Assembly: GCF_000423725.1 (NCBI RefSeq)
Contig: NZ_AUIN01000014.1
Location: 62,001 to 126,000 of the forward strand
Source of the DNA: Streptococcus devriesei DSM 19639
GTDB lineage: Bacteria; Bacillota; Bacilli; Lactobacillales; Streptococcaceae
Reading direction: 5' to 3'
Length of the DNA: 64,000 nucleotides
This document shows, piece by piece, positions 1 through 10,628 of this stretch (the stretch's first letter is position 1; each line of letters opens with the position of its first letter). Position numbers and translations under genes: made by a program. The notes under the pieces are model-generated. The model saw only the letters and a program-made list of their open reading frames with translations, had not been told where the DNA came from and ran no database searches.

Positions 1-675
1 TTTTACAACGGCATTAATCTGGAAAACGGCGGTCAGGCTTGGTTTACCAAGCTCGTTAAGAATGCCGGTAAGAAGCCCGGAAAAGATTATTTTGCAGTCA
101 GTGACGGAGTCAAGGTCATTTATCTGAAAGGCGGTAAAAGAAAGGGCAGAGAAGATCCTCATGCCTGGCTTAATCTGCAAAACGGCATTATCTATGCCCG
201 CAATATTATGAAACATCTTTCGGAAAAAGATCCTAAAAACAGATCCTACTATGAGAAAAACTTCAATACCTACCGGGCGAAGCTGGAAAGGCTCCATCAG
301 CAAGCAAAAGAAAAGATGGACAGCATTCCGGCTGAAAAGAAAATGATTGTCACCAGTGAAGGGTGTTTTAAGTATTTTTCGCAAGCTTATGATATCCCAT
401 CGGCCTATATCTGGGAGATCAATACGGAAGAAGAAGGAACACCGGATCAAATCAAAAATTTGGTTGAGATTTTGCGGGAAAAACAAGTTCCGGCACTTTT
501 TGTGGAAAGCAGTGTTGATGCACGTCCGATGAAAGCTGTCGCTAAGGACACAGGACTTCCCATTGCCGCTAAGATCTTTACAGATTCCGTTGCTAAAAAA
601 GGACAGGCAGGAGACAGCTACTATGCCATGATGAAATGGAATTTAGATAAAATCACTGCCGGTCTGTCCCGGTAG
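1..675 (+). CDS. sloC: Metal-binding lipoprotein SloC, 3' part
   Basis: This is the C-terminal part of a cluster A-I solute-binding lipoprotein (SloC/PsaA/ScaA family) that captures Mn2+ or Fe2+ outside the cell for an ABC importer. The reading frame is open from base 1, so the signal peptide, lipobox and first metal His lie upstream of the window. Three of the four family metal ligands can be placed: the His in EDPHAWLN, the Glu in [10 protein letters not shown] and the Asp in [10 protein letters not shown]. It ends in [14 protein letters not shown] DtxR-type regulator follows 109 bases later, the sloABC-sloR order known from mutans streptococci. The family is clear; the choice between Mn and Fe is not readable from sequence. 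Confidence 0.93.
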   Translation, partial: FYNGINLENGGQAWFTKLVKNAGKKPGKDYFAVSDGVKVIYLKGGKRKGREDPHAWLNLQNGIIYARNIMKHLSEKDPKNRSYYEKNFNTYRAKLERLHQQAKEKMDSIPAEKKMIVTSEGCFKYFSQAYDIPSAYIWEINTEEEGTPDQIKNLVEILREKQVPALFVESSVDARPMKAVAKDTGLPIAAKIFTDSVAKKGQAGDSYYAMMKWNLDKITAGLSR

Positions 676-752
676 ACTTAGTCACTGCAGCTGTCTGTGC
701 TAAGCAAGGACCCAGACTGAAAACTTTTATCCACTTTTTGTTAACATTTTGA

Positions 753-758
753 TATAAT
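753..758 (+). promoter_or_regulatory. Possible -10 box of sloR
   Basis: A perfect TATAAT lies 26 bases before the sloR ATG, in the gap after sloC. No good -35 box is seen at the right distance, so it may be weak or activator-dependent. It would allow sloR expression apart from the sloABC message. Confidence 0.4.
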
Positions 759-784
759 GAGTTTGACAAAGAAGAGGATAAACT

Positions 785-1435
785 ATGACACCTAACAAAG
801 AAGACTACCTTAAAATTATCTATGAGCTCGGTGAGCACGGGGAAAAAATCAGCAATAAACAGATTGCGGCCAAGATGTCAGTCTCTGCTCCGGCAGTTTC
901 AGAAATGGTCAAAAAGCTTCTGCAGGAAGGCCTGATTCTTAAAGATAAACAGGCAGGCTATCGTCTGACCAATGAGGGGATGGCTTTGACATCGGCCCTC
1001 TACCGCAAGCATCGCTTAATTGAAGTTTTCTTGATGAATCATCTGGGCTATACAGCAGATGAGATTCATGAAGAAGCTGAGGTGCTGGAACACACGGTCT
1101 CTGATATTTTCATCGAACGTTTGGACAAGCTGCTTAACTATCCCAAGGTCTGCCCGCATGGAGGTACTATCCCTCAGCAGGGGGAGCCTCTGGTTGAGAA
1201 ATACCATACGACCCTAAAGGGAACAGCTAAGAAGGGTTCTTACATCTTAAAACGTGTTCAGGATAATTTCCAGCTGCTGAAATATATGGAGCAGCACGCT
1301 TTAAAGATTGGTGATGAATTGACGCTCTTAGAGTATGATGATTTTGCCGGTGCCTATACAATTGAAAAAGATGGCAGACAGCTGCAGATTACATCAGCTG
1401 TGGCTGCCCAGATTTACGTTGAAAAGAGAGCGTAA
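785..1435 (+). CDS. sloR: DtxR/MntR-family metalloregulator SloR
   Basis: A 216-residue metal-dependent repressor of the DtxR family, which senses Mn/Fe and represses metal uptake genes. Residues 1-70 form the winged helix, with ISNKQIAAKMSVSAPAVSEM as the helix-turn-helix. The dimerisation and metal domain follows, with likely ligands in KEDYLK near the N-terminus, RKHRLIE, and the E-E-H cluster of HEEAEVLEH. CPHGGTIP is the usual family signature, and the last 70 or so residues form the SH3-like (FeoA) domain. The start is supported by AGAGGA upstream of the ATG. It lies just downstream of the SloC gene and so probably controls that operon. Confidence 0.93.
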   Translation: MTPNKEDYLKIIYELGEHGEKISNKQIAAKMSVSAPAVSEMVKKLLQEGLILKDKQAGYRLTNEGMALTSALYRKHRLIEVFLMNHLGYTADEIHEEAEVLEHTVSDIFIERLDKLLNYPKVCPHGGTIPQQGEPLVEKYHTTLKGTAKKGSYILKRVQDNFQLLKYMEQHALKIGDELTLLEYDDFAGAYTIEKDGRQLQITSAVAAQIYVEKRA

Positions 1436-1471
1436 GCTGATTTTTACGGTTGTTAGGGTGTCTAAACAGCT

Positions 1472-1526
1472 AAAAAGCGGAACCAAACCGATTCTTTTTA
1501 AAATTATCGGTTTGGCCCCGCTTTTT
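1472..1526. terminator. Terminator between sloR and the convergent repressor
   Basis: A long stem pairs AAAAAGCGG plus CCAAACCGAT with ATCGGTTTGG plus CCGCTTTTT around a T-rich loop. The flanking A and T runs suit termination on both strands, as needed between two convergent genes. Confidence 0.8.
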
Positions 1527-1609
1527 GCTTTTGCTTGTTGATTTTAAACGGCAGGACTGCTGTTTGCAAGTAAAGATTACAGATGCCCTCATGTTTTTTG
1601 ATGGCAATT

Positions 1610-2296
1610 TCAAGCTTCAAGAGGCATAAAGTTGCCGACAATCAGTCCGATAATGCGGGGATTGTCCTCGTAAGGAGCAAATTTATCGGCATATTTTTTA
1701 TTGAGAGAGACCAAGCGCAGGCCCTTTTCCTCACGATAGACTTTTTTGATATAGGTTTGACCGTTCCAATCTACGGCATAAATAGCACCATCGTAGTCAA
1801 ATCCTGTCTGCTTGATAAGAGCCACCTCACCGTTAAGAAAAGTGGGTTCCATCGAATCTCCAAAAATCCAAGCCGCAAAATCATGGTCAATTTCCTCATC
1901 GTAAAAGACCGTGTCAAAGTTACCGTCGCCAAAATAAGAGTAGCCGCTACCTGCAGATAATTTTTCGTAAACCTTGTAGCTGTAAAGCCTGCTTTCCATT
2001 GTTTTCACCGCCTCGTTTTGTTTCCTTAGTAAATCGTGTGAGTAGTTCAGTGTTTTTTTCTGATTTTCCGCATTTAGCTGGCTGTAAATCCGGACAATAT
2101 CATATTGGGCTGAGAAATAAGCCGGTTCGACCCTCAGCAGCCGAGCTAATTTGGCCAAATTTTTTTGATTGGGTCGGGTTTTATCCGCTTCCCAATTAAA
2201 ATAAGACGGCCGGGAAATTTCCAGCTGTTCAGCTGTCTGTGCTTGTGAAAGCCCAAGTTCTTCTCTTCTTTTTTTCAACCTTTTGCCTGAAAACAT
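1610..2296 (-). CDS. LexA-like repressor with S24 peptidase domain (HdiR type)
   Basis: A 228-residue two-domain repressor. Residues 1-60 are a Cro/CI helix-turn-helix (LSQAQTAEQLEISRPSYFNW). The C-terminal part is an S24 self-cleaving domain with the catalytic Ser in FGDSMEP (S148), a Lys in TYIKKVY (about K184) and a probable Ala115-Gly116 cleavage site in KLSAGSG. This is the layout of HdiR and similar SOS or stress repressors of streptococci and lactococci, which are cleaved when RecA is activated. It has a strong AAGGAGGG site before its ATG. It is a single-gene unit, and two palindromes just upstream suggest autoregulation. The targets are not visible here. Confidence 0.88.
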   Translation of the reverse strand: MFSGKRLKKRREELGLSQAQTAEQLEISRPSYFNWEADKTRPNQKNLAKLARLLRVEPAYFSAQYDIVRIYSQLNAENQKKTLNYSHDLLRKQNEAVKTMESRLYSYKVYEKLSAGSGYSYFGDGNFDTVFYDEEIDHDFAAWIFGDSMEPTFLNGEVALIKQTGFDYDGAIYAVDWNGQTYIKKVYREEKGLRLVSLNKKYADKFAPYEDNPRIIGLIVGNFMPLEA

Positions 2297-2310
2297 AAGC
2301 TCCCTCCTTG

Positions 2311-2326
2311 TTAGTTTATAAACTAA
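2311..2326. promoter_or_regulatory. Palindrome, candidate operator of the S24 repressor
   Basis: TTAGTTTATAAACTAA is a perfect 16-base palindrome placed 15 bases upstream of the repressor start, inside its 5' untranslated region or promoter. This is typical of an autoregulatory operator. Confidence 0.6.
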
Positions 2327-2332
2327 TTACAG

Positions 2333-2353
2333 TTTATCATCTTTGATGATAAA
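2333..2353. promoter_or_regulatory. Second inverted repeat upstream of the S24 repressor
   Basis: TTTATCATC and GATGATAAA form perfect 9-base arms separated by TTT, six bases beyond the first palindrome. It could be a second operator for the same repressor. It is not followed by a T-run on either strand, which argues against a terminator. Confidence 0.5.
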
Positions 2354-2539
2354 AGGCAAGCAGGAGCTAGAATAATTCTTTTTCACGGTCAATGTTTAGG
2401 AATTTAACAGGTAATACAAACTTTTACGGCTGGACAAGGAGAAAATAGAGGAAAAACCGAACATTAATACATTTTTGAATATAGAATTTTCATCTTTTTT
2501 ATGCTAAAATAAATAAAATATCATACTTTGGAGGCTTTT

Positions 2540-2806
2540 ATGAAAGCGATTATTACAGTGGTTGGAAAAGATACAACCGGAATTGTAGCAGGTGTGGCAA
2601 CGAAGATTGCAGAGCTCGGGCTTAATATCGATGACATTACCCAGACTGTTTTGGAGGGTTATTTTACCATGATGACAGTCGTGTCTGCTGATGAGAAAAA
2701 AGATTTTGCTCAGCTTAGGCGTGAATTTGAGGAGCTGGGTGATAGCTTGAATGTTAAGATCAATATTCAAAGCTCGGCTATTTTTGATGCCATGCATAAC
2801 TTATAA
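2540..2806 (+). CDS. ACT domain protein (UPF0237)
   Basis: A small 88-residue protein made almost entirely of one ACT domain ([20 protein letters not shown] near the start). ACT domains bind amino acids or other small ligands and regulate partner proteins; the ligand of this family is not known. The ATG at 2540 is chosen because GGAGG lies seven bases before it. An in-frame TTG at 2528 overlaps that ribosome site and is therefore unlikely. The UPF0210 gene follows 17 bases later, a pairing kept across many Firmicutes and suggesting a shared role. Confidence 0.9.
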   Translation: MKAIITVVGKDTTGIVAGVATKIAELGLNIDDITQTVLEGYFTMMTVVSADEKKDFAQLRREFEELGDSLNVKINIQSSAIFDAMHNL

Positions 2807-2823
2807 GACGGGAGCTTGAAGTA

Positions 2824-4161
2824 ATGGATATTAAACAGGTTACTGAAACAATCGCTATGATCGAAGAGCAGAATTTTGATGTCCGCACCATTACGATGGG
2901 GATTTCACTGCTCGACTGTATTGATTCGGATATCAACAAGGCGGCTGAAAAAATATATCATAAAATTGTTGCTAAAGCTGGCAAGCTGGTCGAAGTTGGC
3001 GATGACATCTCAGCAGAACTGGGGATTCCCATCGTCAATAAACGTATTTCTGTGACACCGATTTCCATCATCGGGGCAGCGACAGATGCCGATGATTATG
3101 TTCCTTTGGCAAAGGCGCTTGACCGTGCGGCTAAGGAGATTGGCGTGAACTTTATCGGCGGCTTTTCGGCCTTGGTCCAAAAGGGTTATCAAAAAGGCGA
3201 TGAAATTCTCATCAACTCCATTCCGCGGGCTTTGGCGGAAACTGATTTTGTCTGTTCTTCTGTCAATATCGGATCAACCAAGTCCGGTATCAATATGACT
3301 GCGGTTGGTGACATGGGGCGGATCATCAAGGAAACGTCTGCAGCTTCTGAGATGGGACCGGCCAAACTGGTCGTCTTTGCTAATGCTGTTGAAGACAACC
3401 CTTTTATGGCAGGAGCCTTTCACGGTGTGGGTGAAGCTGATGTTGTCATTAATGTCGGGGTATCAGGTCCCGGAGTTGTTAAGCGTGCTCTGGAAAAAGT
3501 TCGCGGTCAAAGTTTTGATGTTGTCGCTGAAACGGTCAAAAAGACCGCCTTTAAAATTACCCGTATCGGTCAGTTAGTGGGAACACTGGCCAGCGAGCGC
3601 CTCGGCGTCAAATTCGGAATTGTCGATCTGTCGCTGGCTCCGACTCCGGCTGTCGGAGACTCGGTTGCCCGTGTTCTGGAAGAAATGGGACTGGAGACGG
3701 TCGGAACTCACGGAACAACGGCAGCGCTGGCTCTTCTCAATGACCAAGTCAAAAAGGGCGGTGTCATGGCCTGCAACCAAGTCGGCGGTCTGTCGGGAGC
3801 TTTTATTCCGGTTTCGGAAGATGAAGGTATGATTGCAGCAGTGCAAAACGGTTCGCTCAATCTTGAAAAATTAGAAGCAATGACAGCGATTTGTTCGGTC
3901 GGCCTGGATATGATTGCCATTCCAGCCGATACTCCGGATACAACGATTGCCGCTATGATTGCCGACGAAGCAGCGATTGGTGTTATCAATCAAAAAACAA
4001 CAGCCGTCCGCATTATCCCTAAAGGCAAAGAGGGGGACATGATTGAATTCGGCGGCCTGCTGGGTGCTGCTCCGGTCATGTCAGTTAATAAAAATTCATC
4101 AGCCGATTTTATTGCTAGAGGCGGGCAGATTCCTGCGCCAATACACAGTTTTAAAAATTAA
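2824..4161 (+). CDS. PFL family protein (UPF0210/DUF711)
   Basis: A 445-residue cytoplasmic protein of the UPF0210 family, full length, without membrane segments. The family is related by fold to the glycyl-radical PFL group, but I see no C-terminal glycyl-radical motif, so a radical enzyme role is not supported. Gly-rich stretches such as [20 protein letters not shown] and the conserved [18 protein letters not shown] are typical. The function is unknown. It is cotranscribed with the ACT protein upstream, which may act as its regulatory subunit. A clear terminator follows. Confidence 0.88.
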   Translation: MDIKQVTETIAMIEEQNFDVRTITMGISLLDCIDSDINKAAEKIYHKIVAKAGKLVEVGDDISAELGIPIVNKRISVTPISIIGAATDADDYVPLAKALDRAAKEIGVNFIGGFSALVQKGYQKGDEILINSIPRALAETDFVCSSVNIGSTKSGINMTAVGDMGRIIKETSAASEMGPAKLVVFANAVEDNPFMAGAFHGVGEADVVINVGVSGPGVVKRALEKVRGQSFDVVAETVKKTAFKITRIGQLVGTLASERLGVKFGIVDLSLAPTPAVGDSVARVLEEMGLETVGTHGTTAALALLNDQVKKGGVMACNQVGGLSGAFIPVSEDEGMIAAVQNGSLNLEKLEAMTAICSVGLDMIAIPADTPDTTIAAMIADEAAIGVINQKTTAVRIIPKGKEGDMIEFGGLLGAAPVMSVNKNSSADFIARGGQIPAPIHSFKN

Positions 4162-4166
4162 GAGAG

Positions 4167-4194
4167 CACTTGCAAGTTTTTTGCAAGTGTTTTC
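4167..4194 (+). terminator. Terminator after the ACT-UPF0210 pair
   Basis: CACTTGCAA and TTGCAAGTG form a perfect 9-base stem with a GTTTT loop, followed by TTTTC. It starts six bases after the UPF0210 stop codon. Confidence 0.8.
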
Positions 4195-4209
4195 ATTTAA
4201 TGATATAAT
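4181..4209 (+). promoter_or_regulatory. Promoter of the histidine phosphatase operon
   Basis: TTGCAA (4181-4186) and TATAAT (4204-4209) are 17 bases apart, 25 bases before the next ATG. The -35 hexamer is the first part of the descending arm of the preceding terminator, so the two elements share DNA. Confidence 0.65.
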
Positions 4210-4233
4210 ATAGGCTAGATTAGGAGGGTAAAA

Positions 4234-4944
4234 ATGGCAAAGACAAAACTCTATATAGCTAGACATGGGAAAACAATGTTTAATACAATTGGACGTGCCC
4301 AAGGTTGGAGTGATACCCCTCTGACAACATTCGGTGAAGAAGGCATACGGGAATTGGGTGTAGGCCTGAGAGAGGCTAAGATCCCTTTTAAGGCGGCCTT
4401 CTCCAGTGACAGTGGCAGGACCATGCAGACCATGGAAATTATTCTTCGCGAGACGGGCAATGAAAATCTTCCTTACACACGTGATAAACGCATTCGAGAA
4501 TGGTGCTTCGGCAGTCTTGACGGCGGTTATGACGGGGATCTGTTTCAGGGAGTTCTGCCGCGGACAGCAGCCTTTAACACAGGCAAGACTTTTACAGAAG
4601 TCACTTACCCTGAGCTGGCGGCCAGTCTCGTAGAAGTAGATACGGCTAATTGGGCGGAGCCCTGGGATGTTATTGAAAATCGTATTTACGGCGGTTTTGA
4701 AGCCATCGCTCAGTCTATTGAGAAATCCGGTGGCGGCAATGCTATCGTGGTCAGCCATGGTTTGACTATCGGAACTTTCGTGTGGCTGATTGATCATGAG
4801 CAAGAAAAGACGGCTATCGATAATGGCAGTGTGACGGTTGTTTCTTATGAGAATCAAAAATTTTCGATTGAAACAATTGCAGATATGGCTTATCGTCATC
4901 AAGGAAGACAAATTTTGAAAGAAGCTAATGAGAAAGAAATCTAG
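4234..4944 (+). CDS. Histidine phosphatase family protein (phosphoglycerate mutase-like)
   Basis: A 236-residue member of the RHG histidine phosphatase superfamily. The phospho-accepting His is in LYIARHGKTMFN near the N-terminus, and the second catalytic His is in VVSHGLTIGTF. Streptococci carry several such paralogues, most acting as phosphatases of uncertain substrate rather than as glycolytic mutase. The start is backed by TAGGAGGG. The last 17 bases overlap the next gene, a D,D/L,D-carboxypeptidase, so the two are translationally linked. A role in cell-wall precursor metabolism is possible but is only inferred from position. Confidence 0.88.
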   Translation: MAKTKLYIARHGKTMFNTIGRAQGWSDTPLTTFGEEGIRELGVGLREAKIPFKAAFSSDSGRTMQTMEIILRETGNENLPYTRDKRIREWCFGSLDGGYDGDLFQGVLPRTAAFNTGKTFTEVTYPELAASLVEVDTANWAEPWDVIENRIYGGFEAIAQSIEKSGGGNAIVVSHGLTIGTFVWLIDHEQEKTAIDNGSVTVVSYENQKFSIETIADMAYRHQGRQILKEANEKEI

Positions 4945-5680
4945 TTTACTAACTGTTTTATTGCAAGTTGGGGTTGTTCTGCTCTTTGTTTTTGGGATTT
5001 ACCTTTTCCTGAATAAAGATCAGCAAGGCAGTCATCACGAGACTGCAAAAAACAAAACGGAACAGACAGCACAAAAGAAGACCTCGGCTCATCAGGCATC
5101 AAGTCTGCCTGATGTTTCGCCGGATGACTGGGAGCTGGTTTTGGTTAACCGAGACCATATAACAGCTGAGATGAATCCTGATTTGGCAGATATTAACGGT
5201 ATTTCAGTAGATTCTCGTATTGCAGAGAATACCCGCAATTTTCTGGCAGCTGCTCAAAAAGTTGATGCCGGCGAACATTTGATATCAGGCTACCGCAGTG
5301 TTGCCTATCAGGAAGAGCTTTACAACAATTATGTGGCTCAGGAAAAAGCAAATAATTCCAGTCTGAGTCAGGAAGAGGCTGAAAAACAGGTTCAGACCTA
5401 TTCGCAGCCGCCGGGAGCCAGTGAGCATCAAACAGGCTTGGCGGTTGATATGAGTACCGTTGACAGCCTGAATGAAAGTGATCCGGATGTTGTTGCCAAG
5501 ATTGCTGAACTGGCGCCTAAGTATGGCTTTGTCCTGCGTTTTCCTAAGGACAAAAAGAGCGCAACAGGTATTGACTACGAAGATTGGCACTATCGCTATG
5601 TCGGCGTAAAATCGGCCAAGTATATGACCAAGCATAATCTGACCTTAGAAGAATATTTAGAAAAGTTAAAGGAGAAATAG
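4928..5680 (+). CDS. Membrane-anchored VanY-type carboxypeptidase (LdcB/DacB-like)
   Basis: A 250-residue zinc peptidase of the M15B family, which trims the stem peptide of peptidoglycan. One N-terminal membrane segment (about residues 8-28) is followed by a Lys/Gln-rich linker and the catalytic domain from about residue 65. Zinc ligands are H167 and D174 in the SxHxxGxAxD motif (SEHQTGLAVD) and H221 in DWHYRY. Pneumococcal LdcB/DacB with this layout is an L,D-carboxypeptidase; D,D activity cannot be excluded. It overlaps the upstream phosphatase gene and lies four bases before a glucosaminidase gene, giving a small wall-remodelling unit. Confidence 0.88.
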   Translation: MRKKSSLLTVLLQVGVVLLFVFGIYLFLNKDQQGSHHETAKNKTEQTAQKKTSAHQASSLPDVSPDDWELVLVNRDHITAEMNPDLADINGISVDSRIAENTRNFLAAAQKVDAGEHLISGYRSVAYQEELYNNYVAQEKANNSSLSQEEAEKQVQTYSQPPGASEHQTGLAVDMSTVDSLNESDPDVVAKIAELAPKYGFVLRFPKDKKSATGIDYEDWHYRYVGVKSAKYMTKHNLTLEEYLEKLKEK

Positions 5681-5683
5681 GCG

Positions 5684-6271
5684 GTGAGAGCAAGACTCAA
5701 GTTTAAGTTTTTTGTGGTAATTAGTTCAGTTCTGCTTCTGGCTGTTTTCCTGCCGATTTTAGGCAGCGGAGGATTAGCGAGTGCTCAAAAGGAGACTGCC
5801 AGCACTTACAGCCATAAAGAATTTATCCGAGAAATTGCTCCGACAGCTCAGAAATTATCCAAAACGTATGGGGTGAGAAGCTCGGTAATCATCGGTCAGG
5901 CAGCTTTGGACAGTGATTTTGGCCGGACGCTGCTGGCTAATAAGTATCACAACCTTTTCAGCATCAAAGCCAAAGCCGGTCAGGGAGGTATCCGTCTGAA
6001 AAGCCGTGAATATGAAAACGGCCGCTGGCATCCGGTTACTAACCGCTATCTTGTTTATAAGTCGTGGGACGATTCTTTATATGATTATCTGGCGCTCCTG
6101 CGGCAGGATAAGATATGGGATAGGGCGCTCTATACGACAATGACGACTTCCAGCGGCTACAAAACAGTTGCCAGAGCTCTGCAGGCTGCCGGTTTTAACA
6201 GCGATCCCAACTACGCTGATAAATTAATTGCTACAATAGAAGAGAATGATTTGACAGATTATGACCGATAA
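5684..6271 (+). CDS. Exported GH73-type N-acetylglucosaminidase
   Basis: A 195-residue exported protein with an N-terminal hydrophobic segment (about residues 8-33) and one glucosaminidase domain (GH73) that would cut glycan strands of peptidoglycan. The domain is recognised by IIGQAALDSDFGRTLLANKY and by YHNLFSIKA. In most GH73 enzymes the acid residue in the ALESxxG motif is Glu; here it is Asp76, so catalysis may be altered. There is no cell-wall binding repeat. The start is GTG with GGAG about ten bases upstream. It is the third gene of a wall-related operon and is followed by a terminator. Confidence 0.82.
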   Translation: MRARLKFKFFVVISSVLLLAVFLPILGSGGLASAQKETASTYSHKEFIREIAPTAQKLSKTYGVRSSVIIGQAALDSDFGRTLLANKYHNLFSIKAKAGQGGIRLKSREYENGRWHPVTNRYLVYKSWDDSLYDYLALLRQDKIWDRALYTTMTTSSGYKTVARALQAAGFNSDPNYADKLIATIEENDLTDYDR

Positions 6272-6328
6272 AACCGGGATTTGTCCGAGTATGTGCACAG
6301 GCTCATACTTAGACAGCCCGGTTTTTTA
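6271..6328 (+). terminator. Terminator after the wall hydrolase operon
   Basis: AAACCGGG (6271-6278) pairs with CCCGGTTT (6317-6324), followed by TTTT. An inner helix pairs AGTATG with CATACT. It starts at the stop codon of the glucosaminidase gene. Confidence 0.75.
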
Positions 6329-6529
6329 GTGTACTGAGTGAGACAGCCCGCTCTTCTAGGTCTGAACACTGGCAGCTAGGAATTCTTAAGTGCAGTTACC
6401 AAGGTAGATTCCTTAAATGCAAAGCGCTGTTAATCACAGACGAAAAAGCAGAAATCGGGAAAGTCACTGTTCAGCCATGGCTTGGTTTTTATGCTATTTA
6501 AAAAACGGACTAGGTCCTGAGATGTATTT
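6329..6529. other. Intergenic stretch without recognised content
   Basis: About 200 bases between the terminator and the first CIRCE element. I see no start codon with a ribosome site, no strong promoter and no long hairpin. From memory, S. mutans UA159 carries fructan hydrolase genes at this place; nothing of them is visible here. Confidence 0.4.
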
Positions 6530-6556
6530 TTAGCACTCAAACAAAAAGAGTGCTAA
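6530..6556. promoter_or_regulatory. CIRCE operator 1
   Basis: TTAGCACTC, nine bases, GAGTGCTAA: a perfect match to the HrcA operator. It lies just upstream of the -35 box of the hrcA promoter. Confidence 0.97.
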
Positions 6557-6573
6557 AAAATGATGTTTTTTCC

Positions 6574-6601
6574 TTGACAGAAATTGTGAATGGAGTATAA
6601 T
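6574..6601 (+). promoter_or_regulatory. Promoter of the hrcA-grpE-dnaK-dnaJ operon
   Basis: TTGACA and TATAAT are 16 bases apart, a near-consensus vegetative promoter. CIRCE elements lie on both sides, so HrcA can block it in unstressed cells. Confidence 0.92.
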
Positions 6602-6613
6602 GGAATCATGAAG

Positions 6614-6640
6614 TTAGCAGTCGGATATTGAGAGTGCTAA
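6614..6640. promoter_or_regulatory. CIRCE operator 2
   Basis: TTAGCAGTC, nine bases, GAGTGCTAA. The left arm has one change from consensus (G for C). It sits in the transcribed leader between the promoter and the hrcA start. Confidence 0.95.
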
Positions 6641-6672
6641 TTTTATTGAGCAGAGATTGGAGGTCAGCTTAG

Positions 6673-7707
6673 ATGATTACCCAACGTCAAAAAGATATTC
6701 TCAATTTGATCGTTGAGATTTTTACTAAGACGCATGAGCCCATCGGTTCTAAAACACTCCAAAATTCGATTGCTTCAAGCAGTGCAACGATCAGAAATGA
6801 TATGGCGGCCTTGGAAAAGCTGGGGCTCTTGGAAAAGGCGCACACTTCCAGCGGACGTCTGCCCAGCCAGGAAGGTTTTCGCTACTTTGCGGAACACTCT
6901 TTAAATCCGGATAATCTGGATGAACAGGATGCCTACCAAGTTATCAAGGCTTTTGATTTTGAGGTCTTTCGTTTAGATGACCTTCTGCAAAAAGCCAGCG
7001 ATGTTCTGGCAGAGCTGACAGGCTATACGTCACTGATTATGGATGTAGAACCAAAGAGGCAGTGTTTGACCGCCTTTGATATTGTTAAGCTCAGCAATCA
7101 TGATGCCCTGGCGGTTTTAACCTTAGATGAGGCCAGTCCTATAACAGTGCAGTTTGCCATACCTAAGAATTTTTTGGACAGCGACTTGCTCACTGTTGTA
7201 AAAATTGTTCGGGAACGTCTCTTGAATCAAACGGTGCTGGATATCCATTACCGTTTGCGAACAGAACTTCCGCAGATTATCCAAAAGTATTTTCCGCGGA
7301 CAGATAATGTTTTGGATTTATTTGACCATATTTTCAAGCAAATTTTTCAAGAGAAGGCTTTTATCGCCGGAAAAATTAAAACGCTGGAATTTGCAGGGCT
7401 TGATACCTATCAATTTCTGGATAATCCGCAATCGGCTGCTTTGGCCATTCGCGAGAGCATCCCGGAGGATGAAACCTATCGCGTACAAATTGCTGAAAGC
7501 CGTGAAAAGAGTTTATCAGAGCTTACCGTTATCAGTCAGAAATTTCTTATTCCTTACAGAGGATTTGGCATTTTGACGGTGATTGGTCCGGTAGACTTGG
7601 ATTATCGGCGAACGGTCAGTCTGCTTACGATTATCAGCCGCATCTTGGCGATTAAGCTTGGTGATTTTTACCGCTATCTCAATAGCAATCACTATGAAGT
7701 TCACTGA
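6673..7707 (+). CDS. hrcA: Heat-inducible transcription repressor HrcA
   Basis: A 344-residue repressor that binds CIRCE elements and switches off class I heat-shock genes; it needs GroEL to stay active. The N-terminal winged helix covers about residues 1-75 ([20 protein letters not shown] and the later [20 protein letters not shown]). The central and C-terminal parts are the GAF-like and dimerisation regions, ending in the usual [14 protein letters not shown] block. The ATG is preceded by GGAGG. It is the first gene of the operon and has two CIRCE copies upstream, so it represses itself and the following chaperone genes. Confidence 0.97.
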   Translation: MITQRQKDILNLIVEIFTKTHEPIGSKTLQNSIASSSATIRNDMAALEKLGLLEKAHTSSGRLPSQEGFRYFAEHSLNPDNLDEQDAYQVIKAFDFEVFRLDDLLQKASDVLAELTGYTSLIMDVEPKRQCLTAFDIVKLSNHDALAVLTLDEASPITVQFAIPKNFLDSDLLTVVKIVRERLLNQTVLDIHYRLRTELPQIIQKYFPRTDNVLDLFDHIFKQIFQEKAFIAGKIKTLEFAGLDTYQFLDNPQSAALAIRESIPEDETYRVQIAESREKSLSELTVISQKFLIPYRGFGILTVIGPVDLDYRRTVSLLTIISRILAIKLGDFYRYLNSNHYEVH

Positions 7708-7784
7708 GCTGATAAGATTTTCAGACCCTTACCGGTTTAAGAAGAAATTTGTTTCATAAAAACACAAAGAAAAGAGGTGCTACC

Positions 7785-8327
7785 TTGTCGGAAAAAGAGA
7801 CTAAGGAAGAAATCAAGGAAGAAGCGCAGGCTGCCAAAGAGCAGGAAGAAACCAAATCTGTCGAAGAAACAGCTGAGGAAATTCCTGAAAACAAAGAACT
7901 GCAGGAAGCTCTTGAGCGGGCAGAAGATTTTGAAAATAAGTACCTGCGTGCTCATGCTGAAATGCAAAACGTTCAGCGCCGCGCCAATGAAGAGCGTCAA
8001 AGCTTGCAGAAGTACCGCTCGCAGGACTTAGCGAAGAAAATCTTGCCGAGTCTGGATAATCTGGAGAGAGCTCTGGCAGTGGAGGGCCTGACAGATGATG
8101 TCAAAAAAGGACTCGAAATGGTTCAGGAAAGTCTTGTTCAAGCGCTTAAAGAAGAGGGAGTTGAAGAAGTCGAACTGGAAAACTTTGATCCCAACCTTCA
8201 TATGGCAGTACAGACTCTTGAAGCAGATGACGACCACCCTGCAGACTCTATTGCGCAGGTCCTGCAAAAAGGCTACAAATTGCACGAGCGCCTGCTGAGA
8301 CCAGCAATGGTGGTGGTATATAGCTAG
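7785..8327 (+). CDS. grpE: Nucleotide exchange factor GrpE
   Basis: The exchange factor that releases ADP from DnaK. It has a strongly charged N-terminal tail, a long helical coiled coil ([20 protein letters not shown] and on), and the C-terminal beta domain ending in [16 protein letters not shown]. The TTG at 7785 is preferred, giving 180 residues that begin SEKETKEE, because GAGGTG lies just before it. An upstream TTG at 7749 would add 12 residues without a ribosome site. It lies 77 bases after hrcA. Directly after its stop codon begins the first of two large folded intergenic elements. Confidence 0.95.
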   Translation: MSEKETKEEIKEEAQAAKEQEETKSVEETAEEIPENKELQEALERAEDFENKYLRAHAEMQNVQRRANEERQSLQKYRSQDLAKKILPSLDNLERALAVEGLTDDVKKGLEMVQESLVQALKEEGVEEVELENFDPNLHMAVQTLEADDDHPADSIAQVLQKGYKLHERLLRPAMVVVYS

Positions 8328-8335
8328 TCACTATT

Positions 8336-8653
8336 GATGGCCATTAGAATGGCTCATCATTAGACGGCAACCGCTGTGACGGATTGCCTAGACTACTTAC
8401 TAGCTCGCTAGCAAAATGTTATCGATTTTGCTATCTCACGTCGCAACATAACCTGACCGAAATGTCATAAAACTATGAATATAATAATGTTTGCAAGCCA
8501 TAGGCTTGCTCAAAAACGACATTTTTCGCCGTGGCGAAAGTCAGATAACAATACTTGTTATCTGACAGGGAAATTTTGAGACTTCTGGCTCAAAATTTAG
8601 CCATGAAACCAAAGGTTTGCTGGCGTCCCCGCCACCTAAGAAAAATATCAAAA
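8336..8653 (+). ncRNA. Structured intergenic element A (grpE-dnaK)
   Basis: About 318 bases of dense secondary structure beginning nine bases after the grpE stop. In order: a hairpin TGAT..ATCA; a GGCAA/TTGCC hairpin (8367-8388); the conserved strand ACTTACTAGCTCG (8395-8407), a 9-base-pair hairpin TAGCAAAAT/ATTTTGCTA, then TCTCACGTCG; a helix AAATGTC/GACATTT (8460-8524) enclosing GCAAGCC/GGCTTGC; then GTGGCG/CGCCAC (8531-8536 with 8630-8635) enclosing three hairpins. It closes with GCGTCCCC and CCACCTAAGAAAA. Element B, after dnaK, has the same order of helices and the same unpaired blocks with mostly different paired bases. I recognise no named RNA family. It could process, stabilise or time the chaperone message. 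Confidence 0.6.
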
Positions 8654-10620
<1,967 letters not shown>

Positions 10621-10628
10621 CTCGTTAA

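Noticed and set aside
4099..4911. 270-codon reading frame on the minus strand
   Set aside because: It is antisense to the histidine phosphatase gene, has no ribosome site, and its product resembles no protein. It is a shadow of the real gene.
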